From positions 620,001 through 684,000 of the forward strand of contig NZ_CP053435.1 of NCBI RefSeq assembly GCF_013127955.1: a DNA stretch of 64,000 bases. The letters are read 5' to 3'. The notes beneath the pieces were generated by a model. It was given only the letters and a program-made list of their open reading frames with translations. It ran no database searches and was not told the origin of the DNA. The position numbers were made by a program, and so were the translations under genes. This document shows, one piece after another, positions 17,597-26,595 of the stretch. This DNA is from Spirosoma taeanense. Its GTDB lineage: Bacteria > Bacteroidota > Bacteroidia > Cytophagales > Spirosomataceae. How positions within the stretch are numbered: the stretch's first letter is position 1; the number at the start of each line of letters is the position of its first letter.

Positions 17597-18229
17597 ATGA
17601 ATACCACCTTAATTAACCTTCCTGCTCCGGCCGTGGTGGCTACTGACGACGGTTCGGCAAACCGACCGCTTGGTGAGACCATCCGGCAGGAGCGTGGTCG
17701 GCTGCTGGCGTTCATTCGCCGACGCCTGCCCGAATCGGTCGATGCCGAGGATGTGCTGCAGGACGTGTTCGTTGAACTAACCGAGGCTTATCAGGCCGCC
17801 AGGCCCATTGGTCGGGTCGCTTCGTGGCTGTTTGCCGTAGCCCGTCATAAAATCAGCGACTGGTACCGTAAAGCGGGGTCAACCCAGGACGGCAGCCAAA
17901 CCCGAACCGTTTCACTCGATACAACTGATTATGGAGACGATGATGAGTCGCCGGTACTGGCCGAGTGGCTGGCGGCTACCGACAGCAACGGACCCGAAAG
18001 CGAATTTTTCCGGGAAACCTTCTACGATGCCCTGACCGATGCGCTCGCCGAACTGCCTGCCGAACAGCGGGATGTGTTTGTGCAGCATGAACTGGAAGGG
18101 CGGAGTTTCAAGGATCTGTCTGCCGAATGGGGCGTTCCGGTCAACACCCTGCTCTCTCGCAAACGATACGCCGTGCTGCATCTCCGCAACCGGTTACGTA
18201 CTCTGTACGACGATTTTTTCAACGAGTAA
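17597..18229 (+). CDS. ECF-type RNA polymerase sigma factor
   Basis: 210 aa. Sigma region 2 is seen in RLLAFIRRRLPESVDAEDVL, QDVFVELTEAYQ and VASWLFAVARHKISDWYRK; region 4 in LTDALAELPAEQRDVFVQHE followed by GRSFKDLSAEWGVPVNTLLS, the helix-turn-helix. An acidic linker (~105-140) joins them. No anti-sigma factor of a standard family is adjacent; two small membrane proteins follow 40 bp downstream and form the rest of the operon, so they are either targets or regulators of this factor. Confidence 0.92.
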   Translation: MNTTLINLPAPAVVATDDGSANRPLGETIRQERGRLLAFIRRRLPESVDAEDVLQDVFVELTEAYQAARPIGRVASWLFAVARHKISDWYRKAGSTQDGSQTRTVSLDTTDYGDDDESPVLAEWLAATDSNGPESEFFRETFYDALTDALAELPAEQRDVFVQHELEGRSFKDLSAEWGVPVNTLLSRKRYAVLHLRNRLRTLYDDFFNE

Positions 18230-18269
18230 TTCACTCACGAACACGTTCACTCTTTAACCAACACAGACC

Positions 18270-18599
18270 ATGATGATTTTGAAAGGAATTGGCTTCGTGC
18301 TGCTCGGCATCGGGCTGTTTTTGCTGGCTACCTATGTCGTCATGCGGCTCTGGAACTGGCTTGTGCCATCGCTGTTCAACGGCCCTCGTCTGCGGTTTGT
18401 GCAGGCGCTGGGCTTATTCTTCCTGGCCCGGCTCCTGTTTGGCTTTGGTAATTTTGGCCGGGGTGGGCGCTATGGCTATGGTCGTCATAACTGGCACCAT
18501 CGTCAGTTTAATGAGCAATCGAATAAGCGAAATGCAAACCATTCTCAAATTCCGGCTGGAGATTCTGTATCTATTAAACCTCAACTACTTAACCAATGA
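18270..18599 (+). CDS. Small two-helix membrane protein A of the sigma operon
   Basis: 109 aa. Two predicted membrane helices, ~5-27 (LKGIGFVLLGIGLFLLATYV) and ~43-60 (QALGLFFLARLLFGF), are followed by a Gly/Arg/Tyr/His-rich stretch (GRGGRYGYGRHNWHHRQF) and a polar tail. I recognise no named family. It shares with the next protein the pattern LWNxLxP, QALGLxxLxRxLFG and a GGRYGYG-like linker, so the two are paralogues. The start may be ATG 18270 or the next codon. Its stop overlaps the next start (ATGA). Confidence 0.75.
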   Translation: MMILKGIGFVLLGIGLFLLATYVVMRLWNWLVPSLFNGPRLRFVQALGLFFLARLLFGFGNFGRGGRYGYGRHNWHHRQFNEQSNKRNANHSQIPAGDSVSIKPQLLNQ

Positions 18600-19000
18600 G
18601 ACGCTTCTGGATTCGCCGGGGCTTACGGTTCCTCGGCTTCGCTATACTCTTCGTCGGTCTGGCCGGACTGGTTGTCATGACCCTCTGGAATGCTTTATTA
18701 CCCGCTATTGTGGGCGTAACAACCATAACCTTCGGACAGGCGCTGGGCCTGCTGGTCTTAAGCCGGATTCTGTTCGGCGGCTTCCGGGGCGGCTATGGTC
18801 GCCGGGGATTTGGATATGGACCCGGCCGGGTGGAATGGAAACAGAAAATGGCCGAACGCTGGCAGCAAATGACGCCTGAACAGCGGGAGCAAATGAAAGC
18901 GCAGTGGCGCGAACGATGCGGTGGGCGGGGCCGTGGCTGGTGGCGCGAGCCGCAGACCGAGCAGCCCAGTCAACCGGAGCCGACCCCAACGGCTATTTAA
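18596..19000 (+). CDS. Small two-helix membrane protein B with Spy/CpxP-like tail
   Basis: 134 aa, overlapping the previous gene by ATGA. Two membrane helices (~11-33 and ~42-60) share the motifs LWNALLPA and QALGLLVLSRILFGGF with protein A. After the Gly/Tyr/Arg linker (RGGYGRRGFGYGPG) comes a helical charged segment, WQQMTPEQREQMKAQWRERC, resembling the LTPEQR repeats of Spy/CpxP-like envelope proteins, then a Pro/Gln/Glu tail. The function is unknown; an envelope-stress role is an inference from the tail and the sigma factor. The stop codon abuts a strong terminator. Confidence 0.75.
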   Translation: MRRFWIRRGLRFLGFAILFVGLAGLVVMTLWNALLPAIVGVTTITFGQALGLLVLSRILFGGFRGGYGRRGFGYGPGRVEWKQKMAERWQQMTPEQREQMKAQWRERCGGRGRGWWREPQTEQPSQPEPTPTAI

Positions 19001-19043
19001 AAAAAGCCCCGCGTCTATAAGCATCCAGACGCGGGGCTTTTTT
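19001..19043 (+). terminator. Bidirectional rho-independent terminator
   Basis: A 16-bp perfect inverted repeat with arms 19001-19016 and 19027-19042, a GC core of GCCCCGCGTCT, a 10-base loop, A-run on the left and T-run on the right. It begins the base after the stop of the membrane-protein gene, and its T-run contains the stop codon of the convergent haloperoxidase gene, so it serves both strands. Confidence 0.92.
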
Positions 19044-20475
19044 ATTTTTTCCAGACAAGTTGATTGATACTTTCGCCAATCTTTTTGCCTTGCAGCAGAC
19101 CGGCTTCGTTATCCTGCTGGGTATGAATACCGCCCAGAATGCGCGACCAGCCTGACTCTTCGGCGGCCTCCCAGAACGAATTAAACGTCCGGGCTTTGAA
19201 CTCAATATTTCGAAGCTGGTCTTTGGGATGGCCCACGTGCGAATCGTCGGTGAAGTGAACGTTGGCTCCGAACAGGTCCGTCAGGACAGTAGCTGTAGCG
19301 GCTGCCTGTGTTGAATGGCCGGACGAAAAGCCGGGAAATGGTGGCTCGGGCCAGAACGGACTCCACGTTCGGTCGATATTTGCCCGGATGAAGGTGGATG
19401 GCCGCTCGTTGTGGTGCGTGTATTTCGTTTTAAAGCAGCAGATGAAGGCGTCGGCAACTGCCATTCCGGTGCGGGCATACGTTTCCACGGCCAGCGCCAG
19501 ATTTGCCCCGGATGTTTTGATTGCAATGCTTGCCAATTTATAGGAGTGGCCGGGCGGGGTAAAGGTCTGGCTGGGATCGTCGGACCACCACAGAGCTGTT
19601 TCTTTTTCGGCCTGGGTTAGTTGCCGGTTTTTGTCGTAGACAGCTTTATACAGTTTAAAGTAAGCCGAATTCGCATTAGTTGAATATGTTTCGGGGGTGG
19701 GCGCAGGCATCTTGGCACTGGCCGGAGCGAAGGTTCGGTTATTGCCCCACTGCGGATGCAGCGCGCGGGCAACTGCTACCTGCCCATCCGTTGGAGCCAC
19801 CCAAAAGCCTGTGCCGGTGGGTAGGCGGTAATCCGTTGGAAATGGGTTCTTATACCCCTCGTGCCCACCATCGCTCTTCGCCCATTCATAAATAGCCGCT
19901 GCAATGGCCCGTCCAAACGCGATTGAACGTGCCGCAACCTCCGTCCGCAGGGTATCGCTATAAGCCAGCCGAATCGCCGTTTCCAGCGAGTCGATAGCCG
20001 TCAGATTAGCCGGGAAGGTATGTTCATACAGGTTTCGTAGCAGATAAGCCTGCCCGGCGTTTAAGGCCAGTGGCCAACTGTAAGCACTGTCGCTTTTAGG
20101 AAGTGGAAGGGTATTTAAATTACTCAGTTGCTGAACCATTGACTGATGGTCAGCCATACCATGAACGGTTGTTTCATACATCGCCAGCCCCAGGTAGCCA
20201 AACGCCCGCGAGGCATAAGTTGGCGTATTGCCGGGCGTGCCCGCCGTAATTCGCAAAGCCATATCGCCCCACCGAACGGCCGTATTGGCGTTATAGGAAG
20301 CCACTGGCGTTCCGACTGGGAAGACGGGCAGGGGCGGATCTGGCTTTACGTCGGGCGTTGGCGACGTGCAGCTATACAGAACGTAAAAGCAACCCAACAG
20401 CCAGAACCAGCGGATGGATTGTCGTAACGCAGTGGGCGTGGCGGAATCTGGTAAGAGTAACAGGTTGGGAAACAT
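19042..20475 (-). CDS. Vanadium-haloperoxidase-like / PAP2-superfamily lipoprotein
   Basis: 477 aa. The vanadate/phosphate-binding signature is present: KYTHHNERPS (K351, R358), PFPGFSSGHSTQ (S385, G386, H387) and SRILGGIHTQQDNEAG (R445, H451). A hydrophobic N-terminus ending LYSC (Cys36) suggests a lipoprotein. Such proteins act as bromo/iodo/chloroperoxidases or acid phosphatases; the motif alone does not separate these. A terminator stands between susD and this gene, so it probably has its own promoter despite the shared strand. Confidence 0.85.
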   Translation of the reverse strand: MFPNLLLLPDSATPTALRQSIRWFWLLGCFYVLYSCTSPTPDVKPDPPLPVFPVGTPVASYNANTAVRWGDMALRITAGTPGNTPTYASRAFGYLGLAMYETTVHGMADHQSMVQQLSNLNTLPLPKSDSAYSWPLALNAGQAYLLRNLYEHTFPANLTAIDSLETAIRLAYSDTLRTEVAARSIAFGRAIAAAIYEWAKSDGGHEGYKNPFPTDYRLPTGTGFWVAPTDGQVAVARALHPQWGNNRTFAPASAKMPAPTPETYSTNANSAYFKLYKAVYDKNRQLTQAEKETALWWSDDPSQTFTPPGHSYKLASIAIKTSGANLALAVETYARTGMAVADAFICCFKTKYTHHNERPSTFIRANIDRTWSPFWPEPPFPGFSSGHSTQAAATATVLTDLFGANVHFTDDSHVGHPKDQLRNIEFKARTFNSFWEAAEESGWSRILGGIHTQQDNEAGLLQGKKIGESINQLVWKK

Positions 20476-20566
20476 GAGCTACGTTTCAGCAAGGATCGTC
20501 TGCGTCAATAGACACCTTCGGCTGCATAACCGTTGGAATGCGCTGATTATTTTAAGGGTTATTCAT

Positions 20567-20599
20567 AAAAAAGCAGCCCGGGGCATAGGCTGCTTTTTT
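20567..20599 (-). terminator. Rho-independent terminator after susD
   Basis: Inverted repeat AAAAAAGCAGCC (20567-20578) / GGCTGCTTTTTT (20588-20599) with a 9-base loop, 26 bases past the susD stop on the minus strand. A- and T-runs on both sides could work in both directions. Confidence 0.85.
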
Positions 20600-20624
20600 A
20601 CAAAGATAAAGGGTGATACGCTTT

Positions 20625-22157
20625 TTACGGCTTATCCCACCATACGCGTGTGTCGAGGTTGTCGGGGCCCTGCCGGGCAATGGCTTCGGCCTGACTTGCC
20701 CGGTTCACCGATACTTCAGAATCCGGATAGCTCAGTCGGTTAATGAAATTGCCCTTGATCTCTTTCCCCGGATACGGATTAGGCGGCAGTTGCGGGAAAT
20801 TACTCCGTCGGAAATTGGCAAACACTTCCGGCCCATTCAGGAACGAAGCTACCCAGTACTGTGTGTTGATCAGCTCTAAACCGCGGGCCGTCACGTAAGG
20901 GTTTTTCTGCAGATAAGCCGTGATTGCTGGCTGAGGCACCAGAGACGTGGCGTCGTATGCGCCCAGTTGCTGCATATGCGCCGTGACACCCGCATTATAG
21001 AAATCGGCCGGATTACCTGTTATCCAGCCGCGCTGGGCAGCTTCGGCCAGCAGCAACTGCGTCTGCGCATAGGTGACGAGGAACGTTGGGGCGTCAAAGC
21101 GGCCCATACGCGTCCGGTCCAGCTGCGAATAATCATAGAAGCTCGCCAGCTTGTCGGCGGTAGCCCGTGCCGGGATAGTGCCATTGTCGTAGCCAAGCGG
21201 CATACCAATCTGCACGGCCGGGTCGCGGTTAGCGCGGGCTGCGGTCTGTTCCGGACCACTCTTGGCTCCTACGTAACGTACGGCGATTGACGCCAGCCGG
21301 GGGTCTTCCGTTGACTTGAGGTAATTGACGAAGTAACTCGTGAGGTAGTAGTTGGCAGCCTCCGTTGAGTTAAGCGTCGTACCGACCGGGTTCTGGAAGT
21401 TCGCACTGTTACGAACAACGGCATTATCAGCGTTCGACTGCATCAGTCCGCCAGCCACCGCCTTCTGGACGGTCGCCTGCGCCAATGTAGGGTTCACTTC
21501 CGTCAGACGCATACCGGCCCGCAGCAGAAGCGAGTAACCAAACCGTTTCCATTTGGTGATGTCCCCACCATACGTAACCTCACCGGCTTCGGTGGGTTTA
21601 CTGGCGTCCAGGGCCGCCGAGGCCTCGGTGAGTTCTTTAATGATATCGTCGTAGATGCTCTGCTGCGTGTCGTACTTAGGCATGACGTTTGCGCCTAAAT
21701 AGCCCAGTCCCGCGTCTTTATAGGGCACATCGCCATAGGTATCGGTGAGTACCATAAACGCATACGCCCGCCAGATCCGGGTCATGTTGTAAAGGTTACT
21801 CCGGTTGGGATTGTCCTTGATTTGGTTCTGGATGTCCACCAGATACCGTACCACGTCCCGGTAATACCGCTGCCAGATGCCCGCATTCGCGCCCGATGGC
21901 CCTCGGTTGTCGATATTAAAGTTACCCCCCGACAGAATGCCCGAGTTGGGCGAAAACATCTGCTGGACAATCGGATGTTCAAAGATCAGCGTTGACCCCG
22001 GAAACGAGGTATTGATCATCGCGTTGTTGAACGTGAAGACCGGGTTGAGCGCCGTAGCCGCCGTGGGGTTTGTATTCAGTTGGTCGAATCCTTTTTCGCA
22101 GCTGCTGGCACAGACAAGCAGGGCAAACAGACCAAGGGTTATGCTTATTTTTTTCAT
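20625..22157 (-). CDS. SusD/RagB-type outer-membrane nutrient-binding lipoprotein
   Basis: 510 aa, SusD-like_2 type. Signal peptide with lipobox LLVCASSC (Cys20). Mature start EKGFDQLNTNPTAATALNPV is typical of this subgroup, and YNMTRIWRAYAFMVLTDTYGDVPYKDA is the characteristic TPR-like block. The C-terminus, NFPQLPPNPYPGKEIKGNF and VSVNRASQAEAIARQG, also fits. It binds a glycan or other nutrient at the cell surface together with the SusC-like transporter encoded 21 bp upstream. Substrate unknown: no glycoside hydrolase or regulator lies in the cluster. Confidence 0.92.
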   Translation of the reverse strand: MKKISITLGLFALLVCASSCEKGFDQLNTNPTAATALNPVFTFNNAMINTSFPGSTLIFEHPIVQQMFSPNSGILSGGNFNIDNRGPSGANAGIWQRYYRDVVRYLVDIQNQIKDNPNRSNLYNMTRIWRAYAFMVLTDTYGDVPYKDAGLGYLGANVMPKYDTQQSIYDDIIKELTEASAALDASKPTEAGEVTYGGDITKWKRFGYSLLLRAGMRLTEVNPTLAQATVQKAVAGGLMQSNADNAVVRNSANFQNPVGTTLNSTEAANYYLTSYFVNYLKSTEDPRLASIAVRYVGAKSGPEQTAARANRDPAVQIGMPLGYDNGTIPARATADKLASFYDYSQLDRTRMGRFDAPTFLVTYAQTQLLLAEAAQRGWITGNPADFYNAGVTAHMQQLGAYDATSLVPQPAITAYLQKNPYVTARGLELINTQYWVASFLNGPEVFANFRRSNFPQLPPNPYPGKEIKGNFINRLSYPDSEVSVNRASQAEAIARQGPDNLDTRVWWDKP

Positions 22158-22178
22158 GATCAATGGAAGTGGCTACGG

Positions 22179-25100
22179 TTAGAATCTTACGTTCAGGTTA
22201 AAGCCTACGCTGCGGGTTGTGGGCAGACCCGTCGATTCCAGACCCACCAGGTTGTCGGAGCTGAAGCCAAACTGTTCGGGGTCAATGTTGGGTACCCATT
22301 TTTTCAGGATGGCAATGTTGTTGGCCACGGCATTCAATCGAACCCCTTTAATGAACAAATTCTTCGGCAACAGACTCGTGAAGTCATACCCCAGCGTAAT
22401 CTGGCGAAGCTTCCAGAAACCAGCGTCGTAGACGACCTGCTCACCCAGGCTTTTGGAGCGGCCCACCGAGTAATAGTCCTGAACAAACGCCCGTACGGCG
22501 TTAACCTCGCCTTTTTCGTTTACACCAACGCCCACCATTTTGTTGTCGGCTTCGCCCCGGCCCACCAGCGTTTCTTTTTGCAGACCGTGCCGGAACAGGT
22601 TTAAGTTGGTACCCGAGATCATCTTGCCGCCCAGCTTAAAGTCGATCAGGAACGAAAGACTGATACCGCGGTAGGTAAAGGCGTTGTTGATACCGCCTAC
22701 GTATTTGGGTAAGGCCGAGCCAAACGAAATTGGTGCGGGGGTACGAACGGGCAGTCCGTCGCTGCCGTGTACAATCCGGCCCTGCGCGTCTCTTACGTAT
22801 CCATAGGTATAGAGCTGGCCCAGGGGCTGGCCGACAACCTGCCGCAGGTCGCCCACAAAAATCCCCGCGCCCACCACGATCTGTTCGGGCAGTTTATCGC
22901 CATTGTAATCCTTGCCCGGTGTGCCGTCATCGTCGGTCAGGAGCCGCAGAAGCTTAGTTTCATTGTAGGAGCCATTCAGCGTGACATCCCACGAGAAGTT
23001 TTTCAGGCGAACCGGCGAGAGATTCAGCAGGACTTCAATCCCCCGGTTGCGGCTCTGGCCGCTGTTGATCAGAACGTTGGTATAGCCCGAAGCATCCGAC
23101 GACTGGGCCGCCACAATCTGATCGCTCGTGATTTTGTTATAAACGGCCAGATCGAGACCCACCCGGTTGTTGAACAGTTTCAACTCCAGACCCACCTCTG
23201 TTTCGGCCGTCCGGCTGGGCTTCAGCGTTGCGCTGGGTACCGTGTTGGAGGTGATGTTACCTACCGGCTGACCCAGACCAGCGGGGTTCGGGAACAGGTT
23301 GGCGGCTACGGAATAGAACAGGTTATTCGAGTAGGGCGCTACGTCGCCGTCGCTACCGACTTCGGCATAAGCGGCACGGAGTTTACCGAAATTCAGCCAG
23401 GCGGGCAGGTTCTCGAAGGCCTGCGAAAATACAAAGCTCCCCGTTATCGAAGGATACAGAATACTGCGGTTAGCGGGTGCCAGCGTCGAGAACCAGTCGT
23501 TACGAGCGGTTGCGTTGAGGAACAGGAAATCTTTGAAGGAGAATTCAGCTGCACCATAAAGCGAATTAACTTTTCGTTCGCTGAGACCATACGTTGGGTC
23601 TTTTACCCGGCCATTCTGCGGAGTATACAGGCCCCGAACAATAAAGTCTGTAACCTGAACACTGTTCAGATCGCTTCGGCGATAGAGCTGGTTGCCCCCG
23701 AGCGTCAGGTCAACGCCGAAAACGCCGAACTGACGATTGGCACCCAGCAGGAAATCCGTGTTGATTTCGCGGAAGCGACGCGCGTCCTGCACGTAGGCGC
23801 CATTCACGAAACCGGCCGGAGCTGCTGCCAGCGAGGCCTGCCCCGTTGGGAAATTATAATCCTGGTCGCGCGCCCAGTAGTCCTGCCCAACCCGACCCTG
23901 CAGATACAGCCAGTCGGTAAAGTTGTAACGGGCCGTGAGGTTACCAAACAGGCGGTCCCGGCGGATGTTCTCGAACTTATTGTTGAGGACAAAGTATGGG
24001 TTCGTCCGGTTCATGAACCGCGAGTAGATGAACTCATTGCCGGTTACGGGGTTAATCTGGCTCGCTTCCAGCAGGTCGAGCGGCATGGAGTTGGCAAGCG
24101 TATAGATCACCGTAGGCGTACTGTTGTCCTGCTGCGCAATCTGGGGTGGGTTTTTGTTGTACTCGTTGGAGTAGTTAAGCGTTCCCGTTACGGTCAGCTT
24201 TGGCGAAAGGTTGTAGCTAAAGCCGAGGTTGAAGGTTTTGCGGTTATAGGTATTGTTGCGGGTGATGCCTTTGTTATCGAGGTTAGACACCGACAGGTTG
24301 AAGCCGCCCCGTTCGCTGCCCGATGACACCGAAATGGTGTTGGTCCAGGTCGAGCCGTCGCGGTAGAAGGTGTTGATCCGGTTGCGAACCGGCGCGTAGG
24401 GTACCGTAACACCACCGAACAGAACCTGGGTCATGCCCGGCTGGAATTTCTCGCCAAAGCTCCAGACGCCCGACGTCGGGTTGGGCGCCGTTGGCCGAAC
24501 GCCATATTCGCCCTGGCCGTATTCATACTGATAGTCAGTAAAATCCAGCGGATGATCGACGGTGAAGTTGGTGTTATACGATACGCCGATTCCCTGACTG
24601 CTGCCTTTTGTTTTAGTGGTAATCAGAATAGCACCGTCTTTAGCCCGCGACCCATACAGAGCCGCTGCCGTGCCGCCTTTCAGAACGGTCATGCCTTCAA
24701 TGTCGTCCGGGTTAATGGACGAAAGGCCGTCACCACCGTCGGAATAGTTACGGTCGCGGTTCCCGATGGAGTTGTCACTACCGCGGTTTTCAGCGTTCTG
24801 GCCGAAGTTGGTATTGTCAATCGGTACGCCATTGACAACGATCAGTGGGCTGTTTTGTCCCGAAAAAGACGACTGACCGCGAATCCGGATTTTGCTCGTT
24901 CCGGCTGCGCCCGTACCCAGACTGGAAATGTTTACCCCGGCAATTTTGCCCTGTAAGGCATTCACAAAGTTCACCGTTCGGTTAGTCGTGATCTGTTCCG
25001 GGTTCACTGTCGCAGTAGCGTAGCCTAATCGCTTGGCTTCTTTCTTGATACCCAGCGCCGTAACGACCACTTCGCTCAGATTCTGGTCAGCTTCCTGAAG

Positions 25101-25403
25101 GGTTATGTTCAACTGGGTCTGGTTGCCGAGCGTTACCTCGGTACCGGCATAGCCAATGGCGCTGAACACCAGCGTGGAATTTGGCGGTACGCTGATCACA
25201 AAGTTACCGTTGGCATCCGTTGTGGTTCCCAACTGGGTGTTCCTGACCAGAATAGTCACCCCCGGAATGGCCTGCTGGTCTTTACCGGACGTAACCCGGC
25301 CAGTAATCCGCCGGTCCTGCGCCGAAGCCCCTGTAGAGAGAAAGCAAACGAGCCAGAGTAGCAAATACCCGGCTCCAACTCGCTTTAGTAAAGAATGTTT
25401 CAT
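22179..25403 (-). CDS. SusC/RagA-type TonB-dependent outer-membrane transporter
   Basis: 1074 aa. Signal peptide up to ~ASAQ (residue ~29), then a carboxypeptidase-regulatory-like beta sandwich (ITGRVTSGKDQQAIPGVTI to VTLGNQTQLNITLQE), a TonB box region (LSEVVVTALGIKKE), the plug (NFVNALQGKIAGVNISSLG, DDIEGMTVLKGGTAAALYGS) and the 22-strand barrel ending NLNVRF. Full length. First gene of the susCD pair, with a 375-bp upstream region. Substrate unknown. Confidence 0.95.
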   Translation of the reverse strand: MKHSLLKRVGAGYLLLWLVCFLSTGASAQDRRITGRVTSGKDQQAIPGVTILVRNTQLGTTTDANGNFVISVPPNSTLVFSAIGYAGTEVTLGNQTQLNITLQEADQNLSEVVVTALGIKKEAKRLGYATATVNPEQITTNRTVNFVNALQGKIAGVNISSLGTGAAGTSKIRIRGQSSFSGQNSPLIVVNGVPIDNTNFGQNAENRGSDNSIGNRDRNYSDGGDGLSSINPDDIEGMTVLKGGTAAALYGSRAKDGAILITTKTKGSSQGIGVSYNTNFTVDHPLDFTDYQYEYGQGEYGVRPTAPNPTSGVWSFGEKFQPGMTQVLFGGVTVPYAPVRNRINTFYRDGSTWTNTISVSSGSERGGFNLSVSNLDNKGITRNNTYNRKTFNLGFSYNLSPKLTVTGTLNYSNEYNKNPPQIAQQDNSTPTVIYTLANSMPLDLLEASQINPVTGNEFIYSRFMNRTNPYFVLNNKFENIRRDRLFGNLTARYNFTDWLYLQGRVGQDYWARDQDYNFPTGQASLAAAPAGFVNGAYVQDARRFREINTDFLLGANRQFGVFGVDLTLGGNQLYRRSDLNSVQVTDFIVRGLYTPQNGRVKDPTYGLSERKVNSLYGAAEFSFKDFLFLNATARNDWFSTLAPANRSILYPSITGSFVFSQAFENLPAWLNFGKLRAAYAEVGSDGDVAPYSNNLFYSVAANLFPNPAGLGQPVGNITSNTVPSATLKPSRTAETEVGLELKLFNNRVGLDLAVYNKITSDQIVAAQSSDASGYTNVLINSGQSRNRGIEVLLNLSPVRLKNFSWDVTLNGSYNETKLLRLLTDDDGTPGKDYNGDKLPEQIVVGAGIFVGDLRQVVGQPLGQLYTYGYVRDAQGRIVHGSDGLPVRTPAPISFGSALPKYVGGINNAFTYRGISLSFLIDFKLGGKMISGTNLNLFRHGLQKETLVGRGEADNKMVGVGVNEKGEVNAVRAFVQDYYSVGRSKSLGEQVVYDAGFWKLRQITLGYDFTSLLPKNLFIKGVRLNAVANNIAILKKWVPNIDPEQFGFSSDNLVGLESTGLPTTRSVGFNLNVRF

Positions 25404-25779
25404 TGGTGGCGTTACAGTTATGTGAAGAGTATCCTATTTAAATAAAACAAATTATTCCCATTTAATTGCTAGTCCGTAAAAGAGCCGCTCTGCCTGCATC
25501 TACTATGCAAAAGCCGTATAAACCCCTAAAATTTGGCTGTATTCACTATTGTATGGAACAAAACATAAGGAAAGGAAGCCAGACCCGCGCTCGGTGAGTT
25601 ACCGCGTTTGGCTAGATGCCTGGCAATGAGTGGCTAACAGAATAGAAAAGCGGTGATGCTGCTGCATGGGTCAAACCAATAAGGTTTGACCCATGCAGCA
25701 GCATCACCGCCTGAGTGTTTACTGAATATTTCGACCGGCTTCCCTGCTAAACTCCGCAGAAGTTACAAGGCTGCCTGAA
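25404..25779. other. Intergenic region upstream of susC
   Basis: 376 bases between the susC start and the end of the DUF3108 gene, both on the minus strand. The part next to susC is AT-rich (around 25435-25465) and should hold its promoter, but I find no clear -33/-7 pair. The other notable element is the long hairpin listed separately. No ORF with coding character. Confidence 0.6.
25650..25710. repeat. Perfect 28-bp inverted repeat with 5-base loop
   Basis: Arms 25650-25677 and 25683-25710 are exact reverse complements, beginning GCGGTGATGCTGCTGCATGG; the loop is AATAA. It lies 69 bases beyond the DUF3108 stop, so it could end that transcript on the minus strand, where it is followed by CTTTTCTATT, only a weak T-run. 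Its length and perfect pairing exceed an ordinary terminator. Confidence 0.85.
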
Positions 25780-26568
25780 TTAGTAATAATGCAGCCCCTG
25801 TTTAAGCCCTTTATTTCGGCGCAGGTCCATGACCATGGAACCAACCCAGAGATCAACCTCTACCTTAACCGGCACCTTGTTGATGTCATCGGACACGTAA
25901 ATCCGAATGGATTCTTCTTCTTTAAACAACTTATTGGGTGGAAGAACCGGGTGGAGCCGGATCACATTGATCTTGCCCTGTTTGGTCTTCAGAACCTCCT
26001 TGCCCCGATAGCGGACTTTCATGTTATAGACCGTATCGTCGTAAAAAGCCGGAACTTCAAGAACCTGCCCGTTCGTGAGCCGGTGAAAATCGATCGTCCG
26101 TAAAAAGTAGTAACCGCTGATGAGGTCATGAACGTTATCAGGCACCTTAAACACATCGCGCTCGGTTCGCTCTTCGGCTTTTACGGTGTTGGCTGCGTGG
26201 TTGAAGGTGATGTTTTCTTCCTTTCGGTAGCTGTTTTCCTGTATGTTGGTATAAAACTTCTGCGGCAGAATAGCGGCCGTATCAATATAAGACCGCCAGG
26301 TGTCGCGAATCCGCGTGACGAGGTCAAACGCTCCGACCGTACGGCCGTCTACGTTGACCCGGTAGCAGGGCCGTTCATTCACTTTATACAAAGTCGGACT
26401 AACGTCTACAATGGCCTCGGCCGCGTTCAGAAACCCATAGTGAACGCGGTACTCCAGATGTTCGCCGGGCCCAAAGCTATTATTCACTACCCGTCGGTAG
26501 GTGTTCAGAACTGTAAAGCCGGTGGCCAGCATAAAAAAGACACCGAGACAAATCAAATATTTCTTCAT
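25780..26568 (-). CDS. DUF3108 domain protein
   Basis: 262 aa with an N-terminal hydrophobic helix (YLICLGVFFMLATGFTVLNT), then a beta-rich periplasmic domain of the DUF3108 type: FGPGEHLEYRVHYGFLNAAE, VDGRTVGAFDLVTRIRDTW and NVIRLHPVLPPNKLFKEEE, ending in DINKVPVKVEVDLWVGSM. Function unknown in the family; the fold resembles lipid-handling or protein-carrier periplasmic domains. It follows the PF10023 aminopeptidase gene by 27 bp and is likely cotranscribed. Confidence 0.82.
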   Translation of the reverse strand: MKKYLICLGVFFMLATGFTVLNTYRRVVNNSFGPGEHLEYRVHYGFLNAAEAIVDVSPTLYKVNERPCYRVNVDGRTVGAFDLVTRIRDTWRSYIDTAAILPQKFYTNIQENSYRKEENITFNHAANTVKAEERTERDVFKVPDNVHDLISGYYFLRTIDFHRLTNGQVLEVPAFYDDTVYNMKVRYRGKEVLKTKQGKINVIRLHPVLPPNKLFKEEESIRIYVSDDINKVPVKVEVDLWVGSMVMDLRRNKGLKQGLHYY

Positions 26569-26595
26569 AAGAACAGCCGCCCAGCCGGGCTTCGT

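Noticed and set aside
22767..24326. 519-codon open frame on the plus strand
   Set aside because: It lies wholly antisense to susC, whose protein is fully recognisable; the plus-strand translation has no family features.
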